Below the pieces are notes generated by a model. It was not told the origin of the DNA and did not search any database. It saw only the letters and a program-made list of their open reading frames with translations. From contig NZ_MWPQ01000051.1 of NCBI RefSeq assembly GCF_002028545.1, positions 91,407 through 155,406 of the forward strand: a stretch of 64,000 nucleotides of DNA. The letters are read 5' to 3'. This document shows positions 9,574-18,838 of this stretch, piece after piece. Made by a program: the position numbers and the translations under genes. The stretch comes from Nitrobacter vulgaris (GTDB lineage Bacteria > Pseudomonadota > Alphaproteobacteria > Rhizobiales > Xanthobacteraceae). Numbering within the stretch: the first letter of the stretch is position 1; every line of letters begins with the position of its first letter.

Positions 9574-9900
9574 ATGCGGATTGCTAGCTCATTGTTGTTT
9601 TTTGCGTTGTCACTGATCTTCACCTTAGGATCATCACAACGCATAGAAGCCGCCAATGTCGAGCAAGGTCGACGCTTGGCGTTGCTTTATTGCGCAGGAT
9701 GTCACGCGATTGACAAGGTGAGTCCCAGCCCACTTCGGATTGCACCGCCATTTCGGAACTTGCACCAACGCTATCCCGTCGAGACGCTTGAGGAAGCCTT
9801 GGCTGAAGGGATCATAACCGGGCACCCCAGTATGCCACAGTTCCAATTCGAAGCCGACCAGATCAATGATTTCATCGCGTTTCTTAAATCCCTGGAGTAA
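9574..9900 (+). CDS. Small periplasmic class I cytochrome c
   Basis: A 108-residue protein with a signal peptide (residues 1-27, ending near RIEAA), one heme-binding CAGCH at residues 40-44 and a likely distal ligand Met87 in HPSMPQF. It is a monoheme electron carrier in the periplasm. The upstream FixK box suggests it is made in low oxygen, where it may feed a terminal oxidase or reductase; the partner is not in the window. Confidence 0.9.
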   Translation: MRIASSLLFFALSLIFTLGSSQRIEAANVEQGRRLALLYCAGCHAIDKVSPSPLRIAPPFRNLHQRYPVETLEEALAEGIITGHPSMPQFQFEADQINDFIAFLKSLE

Positions 9901-10123
9901 TCTGTAACGCTCATTGCGAGTTAGCATGACGCATGTTTGCGTCTGCCCATAGACCGGGCAAGTTCGAAGACCGTTGAGCACAAATGACATCGAAAACGCG
10001 GTTTGCGTAACGGTTGGGGGGCGGTTCGTACGTTGATAGCGCATACTTATCGGCTACGACTCTGGATGGCAGAGTATTGATCGATAGAGTCAACCGCAAA
10101 ACCTCCGAAGAAGGACTACCGTC

Positions 10124-10591
10124 TCATGGTCTGGCAGCCGGATCGAAGACTTGATTGCTGAATGGGGACGACGTTGGCACCTTAATCACGATAAATCCGC
10201 GACCGATCGATTGGTGACAACCGTTACATGCCGCTGTCATCTCACTGAAAGCGGACGCGAACTTGTTGGGTTCTTTCTTCTGAATAGCCTCGCCAAGCCG
10301 TCGAACTGGCTCCGCCATAACTGTCATATCGGAAACCGGGATTCCCGGATAAAGCGTCGCCGCATCCTGAAAACTCTCCTTAATCCGGTCCATCTCATAG
10401 GCGGCGAGCTCCCAGTTCCGCAACTTGCCCGCAAATGATAGCTTGAAGTGGCGAAGCTGCATTGTTCCCATGATGTCGCCAAGGTGAGGAATATAGTTCC
10501 CATTTGGCAATCCGCCCGTCGATTGCGCAGCAGCGAAAGATGCGAATATCGCGCCGGCGCATGAAACAATAATCAACGTACGAGATGTCAT
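10124..10591 (-). CDS. Secreted cytochrome c'-like protein
   Basis: A 155-residue protein with a signal peptide (1-22, cleavage after FAAA) and a single CNGCH at residues 122-126 near the C terminus of a helical body. A C-terminal heme motif in a four-helix protein is the pattern of cytochrome c' and related gas-binding cytochromes. The start follows GGAGGGGCGGG. It may bind NO or act as an electron sink; this is inference. It is followed on the other side by a small secreted protein on the same strand. Confidence 0.75.
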   Translation of the reverse strand: MTSRTLIIVSCAGAIFASFAAAQSTGGLPNGNYIPHLGDIMGTMQLRHFKLSFAGKLRNWELAAYEMDRIKESFQDAATLYPGIPVSDMTVMAEPVRRLGEAIQKKEPNKFASAFSEMTAACNGCHQSIGRGFIVIKVPTSSPFSNQVFDPAARP

Positions 10592-10756
10592 CCCGCCCCT
10601 CCATCTGCCAATGATTTTGTCGCCGGCAAAACGCCTATTCGATCGAGAGATCCGTGAAGATGATATCGTCGCTGCTCACGCGCCCAGCGAATCGTACCCG
10701 GGCTCGCGAAGCGCGCTGTCATCATAATGAACGCGAGCTCTTCGCCACTATCTGCC

Positions 10757-11104
10757 TCAGAAGTCGCAATCACGGAATTGCTTTGAGGCAAGCCGGAACC
10801 GTGAGCCTACCTGGATAAAATCAACGTCGAGGCATTGGTGTTCTCGTCGGAAATCGCTGAGGCCATCGCACCGAAGATATTCGAGGTGTATCCGCCAACG
10901 TCTCTCGGCTGGAGAATAGGTTCCGAAATGATGCTGCGCCTTGGCCGGTCCCTTGCAGATTGTCGCTATATAGTTACGGATCTGGGGCGGCAGTTGATCT
11001 ATGTGGCGGGGATTATAGGGATGATCCGTAAAAGGGGAACTGACCGCCAGCAGCTTGCTCGCAAGGAGAAGAGAACACGACAACAAGAGGGTACGGACAA
11101 TCAT
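10757..11104 (-). CDS. Secreted protein of unknown function
   Basis: A 115-residue protein with an N-terminal signal peptide (hydrophobic LLLSCSLLLASKLLA) and a mature part with three cysteines (ATICKGPA, YLRCDG, HQCLDV) and a fourth in RDCDF. AGGAGGAG sits seven bases before ATG 11104, a strong reason to accept it. It lies just upstream of the cytochrome c'-like gene on the same strand, 165 bases apart. The family is not recognised. Confidence 0.7.
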   Translation of the reverse strand: MIVRTLLLSCSLLLASKLLAVSSPFTDHPYNPRHIDQLPPQIRNYIATICKGPAKAQHHFGTYSPAERRWRIHLEYLRCDGLSDFRREHQCLDVDFIQVGSRFRLASKQFRDCDF

Positions 11105-11182
11105 TCGATCTCCTCCTAACAGAACCTTTCGCCAATCGTGCGCGTACCACCATTATTGATCCAGGAACGTTTGAACCACGCT

Positions 11183-12292
11183 CTACAACGTCTTAACGGT
11201 CCACGCGATCATGTCCTTGGCGATTCGTTCGAATGCATTGTTGAATGCCGTGCTGGCCGCCGCCGGTTCGATTTTGTCCAGCTTCTGCGTGTCCTGGAAT
11301 AATCGCGCCGCGACTACCTTGCCATTCTTGTTCAGGATACGCGCCGACAATCCGATATCTGCGACTGGTTCTGGATCGACAGTGATCTGAAAGCGCCGGA
11401 CGTCGATCAGAAGTTGATAATCTGTCTGCACTCCATCCATTGAGCGCAGGGGCGCATGGGCGATGTCGTAATTTTCGAAGCTTTCGAGCAGTTTTGACTG
11501 CAGCAGCTTCGGAATGCTGTCTGCCCACATCGCTTCGGCGAAATCCGGATACTCTTTGTCCGACGAAAACAGAAAACGCTGCGTATCGAGCTTAATCACT
11601 GCAGTCGGCTCCGGAATGAAGAGCCCGTTCTTGAGAGTCCGGTCGGGCGGGCTGGGAAAGCCGCTCGCCGCACGGAGGTCGTAAGTGATTTTCCGCGCCG
11701 GTGAAGCGCTTCCTGCTGTCATGCGTTCAAGGCCGGCCACGATGCCGTCGAGCTTGCCGGTATTGCGGGCCAGGCCTTCGGAAAACACCTGCAGGTTGGC
11801 GATCGTGGTTTTCAACGGCTCCGAATTTTCCGCCAGCACGGCATCGACATGCCGCAACGCATCGCGTGCAGCCTGGGTCATGCTCTGACCCGCGCCGGCT
11901 TCGGCGATCAATGTCGGGACCGGACCCGAGGCGCCGAGTAGCTGACCACCTTCCAGCGCAATGACTGGAACGCCGGTCAGACCCTGGAATTCGAGGCCGA
12001 CTTTGGTGTCGGGTCGCACCGGCGTCGTCGATGTCACGGCAATCGCCGCGTCAACGCGGCGCGGATTGTCCGGCGCGAGGCTGAGCTCCGTCACTTCGCC
12101 GACGCGAATGCCATTGAAGAGAACGGCCGCACCAACCAGCAGGCCGGGCACAGAGCCCTCGAATTGCACGTGGTAGGTTGTTCGCGGGCCCAGACCCCCG
12201 GTGTTGTGCAGCCAATAGACGAAGCCGAAAACCGCGGCGAGGGCCGCCAGCACGAAAGCGCCGATGACGACAAATGGGGCACGGGTTTCCAT
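11183..12292 (-). CDS. mlaD: MlaD-type MCE protein fused to a PqiC-like domain
   Basis: A 369-residue inner-membrane-anchored protein. Residues 1-30 form one transmembrane helix, about 38-115 the MCE/MlaD lipid-binding domain (VQFEGSVPGLLVGAAV), and about 205-369 resembles the ABC-type transport auxiliary (PqiC/DUF330) domain that is normally a separate lipoprotein. It is the third gene of an operon with mlaF (3-base gap) and mlaE, together forming an inner-membrane phospholipid or solvent transporter. The fusion removes the need for a separate outer-membrane lipoprotein gene. Confidence 0.88.
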   Translation of the reverse strand: METRAPFVVIGAFVLAALAAVFGFVYWLHNTGGLGPRTTYHVQFEGSVPGLLVGAAVLFNGIRVGEVTELSLAPDNPRRVDAAIAVTSTTPVRPDTKVGLEFQGLTGVPVIALEGGQLLGASGPVPTLIAEAGAGQSMTQAARDALRHVDAVLAENSEPLKTTIANLQVFSEGLARNTGKLDGIVAGLERMTAGSASPARKITYDLRAASGFPSPPDRTLKNGLFIPEPTAVIKLDTQRFLFSSDKEYPDFAEAMWADSIPKLLQSKLLESFENYDIAHAPLRSMDGVQTDYQLLIDVRRFQITVDPEPVADIGLSARILNKNGKVVAARLFQDTQKLDKIEPAAASTAFNNAFERIAKDMIAWTVKTL

Positions 12293-12295
12293 CTC

Positions 12296-13075
12296 TCAAC
12301 TCGCTTTCGGTTGCAGCATCAACGAGCGCTTGCCATGGAAATAGGCTCTCACCCACGGATGGTCGGATTGGAGCAACTCACGCATCGGCCCGATGGCGAC
12401 AATTTTGCCGTCCGCCAGCGCCGCGACGCGGTCGCAGACCGTATTCAGGCTGGCGAGATCATGGGTCACCATGAACACCGTCAGGCCCAGGGTTTTCTGC
12501 AATGTCTTGATCAGGGTATCGAAGTCGCCTGCCGCGATGGGATCGAGGCCGGAGGTCGGCTCATCGAGAAAAACGATCGCCGGGTCGAGCGCCAGCGCCC
12601 GCGCCAGCGCCACGCGCTTAGTCATACCGCCCGACAGCTCGGCGGGAAACTTATCGCCGTCCTCCGGAGTCAGGCCGACCATTTCCAGCTTGGCGGTGGC
12701 GATCTCGTCCATCAACGCGCTGGACAACACAAGATTCTCGCGCAACGGAAACTGGATATTCTGCCGCACGGTCAGCGAGGAGAACAGCGCTCCCTGCTGG
12801 AACAGGATGCCCCATTTACCAGCGACCCTCTGCGTTCCGAGGTCATGGGTCGAGCCGATCCTGGCGCCCATGACCTTGATCTCACCACTCCGTCGCGGGA
12901 TCAGGCCGATGATGGTGCGCATCAGCACCGACTTGCCTCCGCCCGAGGCACCGACGAGGCCGAGGATCTCGCCACGGCGTACATCGAGCGAGAGATGATC
13001 GATGACGACGCGGCGCCCGAAACCAACGACGAGATCGTTGACCCGAATTGCGAACTCTGCAACCGATGTATCCAT
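12296..13075 (-). CDS. mlaF: MlaF-type ABC transporter ATPase
   Basis: A 259-residue ATPase with Walker A GASGGGKS (42-49), signature LSGG (147-150) followed by MTKRVALARAL, and Walker B with FLDEP (169-173). It powers lipid transport through MlaE. ATG 13075 is chosen because the upstream part of this frame reads through mlaE in the wrong frame; the gene then starts two bases after the mlaE stop. Q-loop and H-loop (VTHD) are intact. Confidence 0.92.
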   Translation of the reverse strand: MDTSVAEFAIRVNDLVVGFGRRVVIDHLSLDVRRGEILGLVGASGGGKSVLMRTIIGLIPRRSGEIKVMGARIGSTHDLGTQRVAGKWGILFQQGALFSSLTVRQNIQFPLRENLVLSSALMDEIATAKLEMVGLTPEDGDKFPAELSGGMTKRVALARALALDPAIVFLDEPTSGLDPIAAGDFDTLIKTLQKTLGLTVFMVTHDLASLNTVCDRVAALADGKIVAIGPMRELLQSDHPWVRAYFHGKRSLMLQPKAS

Positions 13076-13077
13076 CG

Positions 13078-14214
13078 CTACATTCCGATCGACGCGAAGA
13101 ACACCGCGAACAACCCATCCAGAACGATCACCAGGAAGATCGACTTCACCACCGAGGTCGTCGTCTGCTTGCCGAGCGATTCGGCACTGCCCTTGACGCG
13201 CAGACCCTCGCTGCAAGCCACGATGCCGATCACCAAGGCCATGAAGGGCGCTTTGATCATGCCGACCTCGAAATGCGTCACGGACACAGCGTCGTGCAGC
13301 CGCGCGATGAATATCGCCGGACCCATGCCGCCGTAAAACCATGCGACCAGACCGCCACCGTAAAGCGCAGCCATCGATCCGATGAACGTCAGGATCGGCA
13401 GCGCAGAAACCAGTGCCAGGACGCGCGGCAGGATCAAAACGACGACGGGATCGAGACCCATAGTGGAGAGTGCGTCGATCTCCTCGCGCATCTTCATGGA
13501 GCCAAGCTCGGCGGTATAAGCGCTGCCGGATCGGCCGGCGACCATGATCGCAACGATCAGCACGCCAAGCTCGCGCAGCACGAGAATTCCAACCATATCG
13601 ACGACGTAGGAATCGGCGCCGAACTTGCGAAAATGAAAAAAGCCCTGCTGAGCGATGATCGCGCCGATCAGAAGCGTGATGAGCAGGATGATGGGAATTG
13701 CCTGCCAGCCGACCCGATACAATTGATAGATCAGCGACGTGAGCCGAAGCGACCGCGGCCTGCGAATGATACCGAGCACTGCAACGCAAAGCGAACCGAG
13801 CATTTGCAAGAACACGACCACGTCTTCGCGGGAGCCCCAGGCAGCGCGACCAATCTTCTCCACCGTGGCGATCACGGGATTGCGCGCTTTGGGTGGCGGA
13901 GGATTGTGCCGGTTGACATACCTGACCTCCTCGATCAGGCCAACGTAGTTTTCAGAAACCCCGACGACTTCGACCGGACGATCGGCTATTCGCCGCGACA
14001 ACTTCTCGAGCAGCCAGGCTCCCAACGTATCGAGCTCGCTCAGGCCGCTCATATCCAATCTGAGGGATTTCGCCCGCTCAAGCTGCGGCGTGACGGCGTC
14101 TGTGAGCGATTCCAGCGTGGTCACATTCGCCGCAATCCAGGAGCCATCCGGGCGCAGTTCGAGCGCATCACCTCTTGATGAAACCGCCAATTGAGGTGCT
14201 GTCGCCAAATACAA
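13078..14214 (-). CDS. mlaE: MlaE-type permease with N-terminal STAS-like domain
   Basis: A 378-residue protein. Residues about 10-100 form a STAS-like domain (SLRLDMSGLSELDTLGAWLL) and 120-378 the MlaE permease with five to six membrane segments. In Escherichia coli the STAS partner MlaB is a separate protein; the fusion is common in rhizobia. The start is TTG 14214 or TTG 14208, both after GGAG. A FixK box lies 48 bases upstream, so the operon may belong to the low-oxygen regulon. Confidence 0.88.
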   Translation of the reverse strand: MYLATAPQLAVSSRGDALELRPDGSWIAANVTTLESLTDAVTPQLERAKSLRLDMSGLSELDTLGAWLLEKLSRRIADRPVEVVGVSENYVGLIEEVRYVNRHNPPPPKARNPVIATVEKIGRAAWGSREDVVVFLQMLGSLCVAVLGIIRRPRSLRLTSLIYQLYRVGWQAIPIILLITLLIGAIIAQQGFFHFRKFGADSYVVDMVGILVLRELGVLIVAIMVAGRSGSAYTAELGSMKMREEIDALSTMGLDPVVVLILPRVLALVSALPILTFIGSMAALYGGGLVAWFYGGMGPAIFIARLHDAVSVTHFEVGMIKAPFMALVIGIVACSEGLRVKGSAESLGKQTTTSVVKSIFLVIVLDGLFAVFFASIGM

Positions 14215-14261
14215 ATCTCCAGCTCTTTACGCCATCCATATATTGCACCGGGAAATGGACA

Positions 14262-14275
14262 TTGACCCAAGTCAA
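14262..14275. promoter_or_regulatory. FixK box between mlaE and a rightward small gene
   Basis: TTGACCCAAGTCAA is an exact TTGA-N6-TCAA site, 48 bases before mlaE on the minus strand and 95 bases before the gene at 14370. Either or both may be its target. Confidence 0.7.
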
Positions 14276-14369
14276 CGGCACGCAGCGCCACCCGTATAGA
14301 TTTTCATTCGATTCAGAAAGGCAGAGCTGAGAGCTGGCTCATCATTCGAGTCCCTCAGGCACGAGGACT

Positions 14370-14777
14370 ATGATCATGCATCTCAAACCGATCCTGAATA
14401 CGTCTCTACCGCAGCAATTCCGGCAAATCCGCCTCGAACTGGCGCGCGAACCGGCTCACCCAGAAGGAGACAGTGATTTCGGTTACATCATTATAGCCCC
14501 GCTCGCCCCCGATGGCCGCATCGACCATGAGTCATGGAAGAAGCATCGCGAGGCATGTCGCGTGACACGTCTACGGCCGGACGAGAATAGCGATATCGGC
14601 CATCTTATTCATCGTCCCGGCGGCACCTGGGCGTTCCATTACGACGACGCGACCAACCTGCCCGACGAAGCCGGCTATCACTTTGCGGACGAGCGTTTTG
14701 TGGCTGGTGAATACGTTTCAATCAAGGAAGGAGACACCATGCATACCTATCGCGTCAGGTCGGTTGCCCGTCTTTGA
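14370..14777 (+). CDS. Conserved-looking cytosolic protein, unknown function
   Basis: A 135-residue protein without signal or membrane segment. It contains FGYIIIAPLAPDGRID, a conserved-looking core around RPGGTWAFHYD, and a C-terminal beta-rich stretch ending GDTMHTYRVRSVARL. GAGG precedes ATG 14370; ATG 14376 is an alternative. It diverges from the mla operon with a FixK box between, and its stop is 30 bases from the stop of the convergent acyl-CoA synthetase gene. I do not recognise the family. Confidence 0.75.
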   Translation: MIMHLKPILNTSLPQQFRQIRLELAREPAHPEGDSDFGYIIIAPLAPDGRIDHESWKKHREACRVTRLRPDENSDIGHLIHRPGGTWAFHYDDATNLPDEAGYHFADERFVAGEYVSIKEGDTMHTYRVRSVARL

Positions 14778-14807
14778 CACAATGAACGATCGGTGGATGC
14801 GCGTGGG

Positions 14808-17501
14808 CTAAAGCATAAGCCTGACATGGTAAACGTCATGCTCGACGGGATCGTTGGCGATCTCGAAGCCGAGATCCCGGCACATCGCCAGCATCACGGT
14901 GTTCTCCGCTAGAACATCTCCAGCAATGTACTTTAACCCCTCAGATCTGGCATACTCCATGATCAATTTCATCAGCATCCAACCCAGTCCCCTGCCTTTT
15001 AGGTCCGAGCGAATTAGTATTGCATACTCGCCGGTCTCATAAATCGAATCCGAGTGAATTCGGACGACGCCCACCATCTCGTTGGTTGCCTCGTCGAAAG
15101 CCACCAAAGCCATTGCACGCGCGTAATCGAGTTGCGTCAACCGCGCAATGAATTCATGGTTTAATGGATTCACAGCAGCAAAGAACCGGAATCTCAGATC
15201 CTGCTTGGTGATGTGGCGCAGAAAGTCATAAATCAAAGGTTCGTCATCAGGCCGGATCGGCCGGACCATAATCCGCCAATTATCCTTCAACACAAGATGT
15301 CGCAGCCATTGCGACGGATAAGGCCGAACAGCAAAGTTGGCGTTGCCGGGGCCGACAAACTTTCGTACCGGAGACCCCACCGCGACGCGAGCATCGACCG
15401 TAAGAACCCCGGTCTCATCGGCGAGCAGCGGATTGAGATCCAGTTCTCTGATCTCGGGAATATCTGCCGCGAGTTGCGCCAGTTTCACCAACGTCAAAGG
15501 TATCTCGTCCTGTTTGACAGCAGGCACGTCGCGATAGGCGCGCAACAGCCGGGAAACGCGGGTGCGTTCGACAAGATCGCGGGCGAGCTTGAGATCGAGC
15601 GGCGGCAGAGCAAGCGCCTTGTCGTTGATCACCTCCACGGCGGTTCCGCCGTGGCCAAAGACGATAACGGAGCCGAAAGTCGGATCGCTGGCGATTCCCA
15701 GGATGAGTTCACGAGCCTTCGGCCGCAGGACCATCGGCTGCACCATGAAACCGTCAATCCTTGCATCCGGCAGCTTCGCCTTTGCATTCGCAAGAATGCT
15801 GAGCGCCGCGGCTCGAACCGAATCCGCGTTGGCAAGATTGAGCACCACGCCTCCGACATCAGATTTGTGCGAGATGTCGCGCGAAAGCACCTTGAGAACG
15901 ACGGTCGCGCCGCGCGCGAGCAGGGCTTGCGCATGAGCAGCGGCCTCATCAGCACTGGCAGCCGCCTGCGTCGGAACGCTGGTAATCCCGTAGGCATCCA
16001 AGACGCCCACGACCTCAATCGGATCAAGCCACCGCCTGCCCTGCGCGACCGCCGACTCGACAATTCGCCGCGCCGCCGGGATATCCGGCACGAATTCATG
16101 TGTCAGGCTCGGCGGCACCGCCGCAAGCGATTCAACCACCTCGCGGTGATGAACGAGATGCATGAATCCACGCACAGCATCGTCTTCCGTTGCATAGTCG
16201 GGAATGCCTGCATCGATAAACGTTTTCGAGATCTTTTCGTCGGCGCCGACCCATACCGCCAGCACGGGTTTGGCGGAAACAGTGTGCTTGCGCCGATGGG
16301 CGTCAACGACGCGCGTCACTGCCGTGGCGATGGCATCCGAATCGGCAATCGCCGTTTGCACATTCATGACGAGGATGGCATCGCTATCGCCATCCGCCAG
16401 CAGAATCTCGAGCGCGGCGACATAACGCGCCGGATCTGCGTCACCAATGATATCGACCGGATTGGAGCCCGACCATGTCGCCGGCAAAACGACGTCGAGC
16501 TGTTGTTTGACGACAGGATTGAGTGCCGCCAGAATACCTCCCAATTCGACAAGCCGGTCCACGGCGAGGATGCCAACCCCGCCCCCGTTGGTGAGAATGG
16601 CCAACCGCTTTCCAAACGCGAATTTGACTCGACTCAAAGTCTCCGCACAATCGAACAACTCCCGGAGATCGAAAACCCGTAGTATGCCTGCGCGGCGAAA
16701 CGCAGCATCATAAACGTCATCCGAACCAGCCAGCGCACCGGTGTGGGTTGCCGCCGCCTTGGATCCTTGCGCCATCCGTCCTGATTTGACGACGACGACC
16801 GGTTTGACCCGCGCCGCCGCCCGCGCCGCCGACATGAATTTACGGGCATCCTTGACCGCCTCGATGTACATCAGGATCGCCTTGGTCTCGGTATCGAGCG
16901 CAAAAAAATCCAACAGATCAGCGATGTCGACATCGAGCTGGTCACCGATCGATACGATTCCAGAAAATCCGACGTTACGACGCGCCGCCCAATCCACCAT
17001 TCCGGTTGCGATTGCACCGGATTGGGAGATCAAGGCCAGATGACCTGCGCACGGCATATGAGCCGCGAAGCTCGCGTTCAGATTTATCGTTGGCATCAAG
17101 ATGCCGAGGCAATTAGGACCGATCAGCCTCATATGATACGCGCGCGCCGCACGCTCGGCGGCTTCTGCCAATGAGCCCGCTCCGTGACCGAGGCCAGAGC
17201 TGATGATAATCGCACCAGCGGCGCCGATCCTTCCTGCTTCGGCGACGATCTCAGGAACCGTTGCCGCCGGCGTGGTGACAATGACCAGTTCTGGGACAAA
17301 CGGCAGCTCAGCTAAACGCTTGACCGTCGATATGCCTTCAATTTCCCGATAATGTGAATTGACGACGCCGAACGGATTTTCAAAACGGGCTGCGCAAACG
17401 TTCCTTATAATCGCCCGCCCGACCGAGCCGCTGCGCGTGCTTGCACCGATCAACGCCACCGAATTCGGACCCAGCAGACTATTCAATCGATAGGTCGACA
17501 T
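14808..17501 (-). CDS. ADP-forming acyl-CoA synthetase fused to a GNAT acetyltransferase
   Basis: An 897-residue protein in the Pat/AcdA family. Residues 1-460 hold the CoA-binding and ligase-like domains (start MSTYRLNSLLGPNSVALIGAS), about 480-700 an ATP-grasp domain, and about 735-897 a GNAT domain with the acetyl-CoA loop (LKGRGLGWMLM). Family members either make acyl-CoA with ATP or acetylate lysines of other enzymes. Here the synthetase motif THTGALAG keeps the catalytic histidine (His253) that is replaced in the protein acetyltransferases PatZ/Pat, so both activities may be present. RpPat of Rhodopseudomonas has a different, short form. It is next to a CBS gene. Confidence 0.85.
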   Translation of the reverse strand: MSTYRLNSLLGPNSVALIGASTRSGSVGRAIIRNVCAARFENPFGVVNSHYREIEGISTVKRLAELPFVPELVIVTTPAATVPEIVAEAGRIGAAGAIIISSGLGHGAGSLAEAAERAARAYHMRLIGPNCLGILMPTINLNASFAAHMPCAGHLALISQSGAIATGMVDWAARRNVGFSGIVSIGDQLDVDIADLLDFFALDTETKAILMYIEAVKDARKFMSAARAAARVKPVVVVKSGRMAQGSKAAATHTGALAGSDDVYDAAFRRAGILRVFDLRELFDCAETLSRVKFAFGKRLAILTNGGGVGILAVDRLVELGGILAALNPVVKQQLDVVLPATWSGSNPVDIIGDADPARYVAALEILLADGDSDAILVMNVQTAIADSDAIATAVTRVVDAHRRKHTVSAKPVLAVWVGADEKISKTFIDAGIPDYATEDDAVRGFMHLVHHREVVESLAAVPPSLTHEFVPDIPAARRIVESAVAQGRRWLDPIEVVGVLDAYGITSVPTQAAASADEAAAHAQALLARGATVVLKVLSRDISHKSDVGGVVLNLANADSVRAAALSILANAKAKLPDARIDGFMVQPMVLRPKARELILGIASDPTFGSVIVFGHGGTAVEVINDKALALPPLDLKLARDLVERTRVSRLLRAYRDVPAVKQDEIPLTLVKLAQLAADIPEIRELDLNPLLADETGVLTVDARVAVGSPVRKFVGPGNANFAVRPYPSQWLRHLVLKDNWRIMVRPIRPDDEPLIYDFLRHITKQDLRFRFFAAVNPLNHEFIARLTQLDYARAMALVAFDEATNEMVGVVRIHSDSIYETGEYAILIRSDLKGRGLGWMLMKLIMEYARSEGLKYIAGDVLAENTVMLAMCRDLGFEIANDPVEHDVYHVRLML

Positions 17502-17679
17502 GGAGCCTTCATACCGGAAGATGTCCGGATATGGAAAAATGTCTGCGCTGCAATCTCGAGGGTTTCATGCGGCGCTTGATAAGATATCATCGAAATCCCA
17601 GGTCGAGTTGACTATTCTGGGATGCACACACCGGAAGTCTAGCGCGTATGAGCGCTGATGCGAAACTTTCAGACAGACG

Positions 17680-18135
17680 TTACAAGGCACGCGGCTCGCC
17701 ACGCGTGCAGTCTCGCAAAGCTCGCATGACATCCTCGCGCGAAATGATGCCGACCAAATGCTGTCCCGTACCCATAACGGGAATGCTGCGAAGTCGATGC
17801 TCGACCATCAACTGCAACACACGCACCAACTTCGTCGTTGCGCTCACATAGATAAATTCGTGAATCATCACATCGGAAACGGTTCGCTTCATAAGCTCGT
17901 CATAGCGCGGAACCATTGAGCTCAGCGTAAGAGCAAAGCATTTGAGGAAGTCGAACTTTGTCACCAAGCCTACGGCTTCCCCCTCGTCGTCGACGACCGG
18001 ATAGGCATTGAAATCATCACTAGCGAACCGATCATTGAGTTCGTTCATCGTGACGTCGCACGATACAGTCTTGACTTTTCGTGTCATGTAATGGTCGACG
18101 GTCTGTTCGAGAAATTGATACAAGATATCACCCAA
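17680..18135 (-). CDS. CBS-domain pair protein
   Basis: A 151-residue protein consisting almost only of two CBS motifs (DHYMTRKVKTVSCDV at residue 14; VSDVMIHEFIYVSATT at about 86), each followed by the typical hydrophobic strand and GLVTKFD or GIISRED. It probably binds adenine nucleotides. The start is TTG 18135; no ATG fits. Unlike the proteins at 3094 and 22586 it has no BON domain. It lies between the acyl-CoA synthetase and hsp20 genes, all on the minus strand. Confidence 0.85.
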   Translation of the reverse strand: MGDILYQFLEQTVDHYMTRKVKTVSCDVTMNELNDRFASDDFNAYPVVDDEGEAVGLVTKFDFLKCFALTLSSMVPRYDELMKRTVSDVMIHEFIYVSATTKLVRVLQLMVEHRLRSIPVMGTGQHLVGIISREDVMRALRDCTRGEPRAL

Positions 18136-18205
18136 TTTCGTTGCGTCTGGCTATAGCGACCTCGGACGCGCGCAGGTCCATGCTACGCGCGTCCGGCCCT
18201 TCAAA

Positions 18206-18676
18206 TCAGGCTGCCGTTTTGACTTCGATTGTTTTGGCCTGCGCGGGTGTCGGCTTCGGTACCGTGACCTTCAGGACACCCTTTGACATCACTGCCTGGA
18301 TGCTGTCGATGTTCACGCCCGGCGGCAGGTCGACAGTTCGCACAAAAGAACCGTAGCTTCGCTCGACAAGATGGTAGTCCTTTTCTTTTTCCTCTCGTTG
18401 GTTCTTTTTCTCGCCGCGAATCGTCAAATGGTTGCCAACGACATTCAGCTGCACGTCTTTCTCTTCCATGCCGGGCAGTTCCGCGGTTAATTCAATCTCC
18501 TTATCCGTCTCGGCAAGATCCATGCTAGGTATCAGCGTCCGTGACGACAGACCGGTAAAGCTCCTGCTGAAGCCATCGAACAGCCGGTCCATCTCTCGCT
18601 GCAACACCGTCAACGGATTTGCTTCGGAGCGTGTCAGGGAACTATCCCTTCCTACAGGGATTGGCGCCTTCATCAT
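18206..18676 (-). CDS. Small heat-shock protein, Hsp20 family
   Basis: A 156-residue chaperone that holds unfolding proteins. The alpha-crystallin domain spans about 48-145, including GVLKVTVPKP near the end; the C-terminal tail IEVKTAA carries an IxV-like anchor. GGAGG lies before ATG 18676 (a second ATG follows directly). The much longer open frame to 19204 is antisense to the next gene and is rejected. A perfect FixK box lies 65 bases upstream in the gap shared with the divergent dehydrogenase, so low-oxygen induction is likely. Confidence 0.93.
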   Translation of the reverse strand: MMKAPIPVGRDSSLTRSEANPLTVLQREMDRLFDGFSRSFTGLSSRTLIPSMDLAETDKEIELTAELPGMEEKDVQLNVVGNHLTIRGEKKNQREEKEKDYHLVERSYGSFVRTVDLPPGVNIDSIQAVMSKGVLKVTVPKPTPAQAKTIEVKTAA

Positions 18677-18740
18677 GATCGATCCTCCAAAACAACGATC
18701 TCTGAGCGGCGTGATCTGACCACGCGCCAGCGGGACTGTT

Positions 18741-18754
18741 TTGATCAAGGTCAA
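18741..18754. promoter_or_regulatory. FixK box between hsp20 and alcohol dehydrogenase
   Basis: TTGATCAAGGTCAA is an exact TTGA-N6-TCAA site in the divergent promoter, 65 bases from hsp20 and 85 from the dehydrogenase start. Confidence 0.75.
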
Positions 18755-18838
18755 ACAGGGGTGGCTATTGCACCAATAAATATCCGCGTTACGTTCCAAG
18801 CTGATCGGGCGTACGGGCCGGTTAAAAGGAGGCATTCC

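Noticed and set aside
12164..14178. Long plus-strand frames (up to 390 codons) over the mla operon
   Set aside because: They are antisense to recognisable MlaD, MlaF and MlaE coding frames; no ribosome site or protein-like motif.
15213..16682. A 489-codon plus-strand frame
   Set aside because: Antisense to the acyl-CoA synthetase, with histidine/arginine-rich shadow composition.
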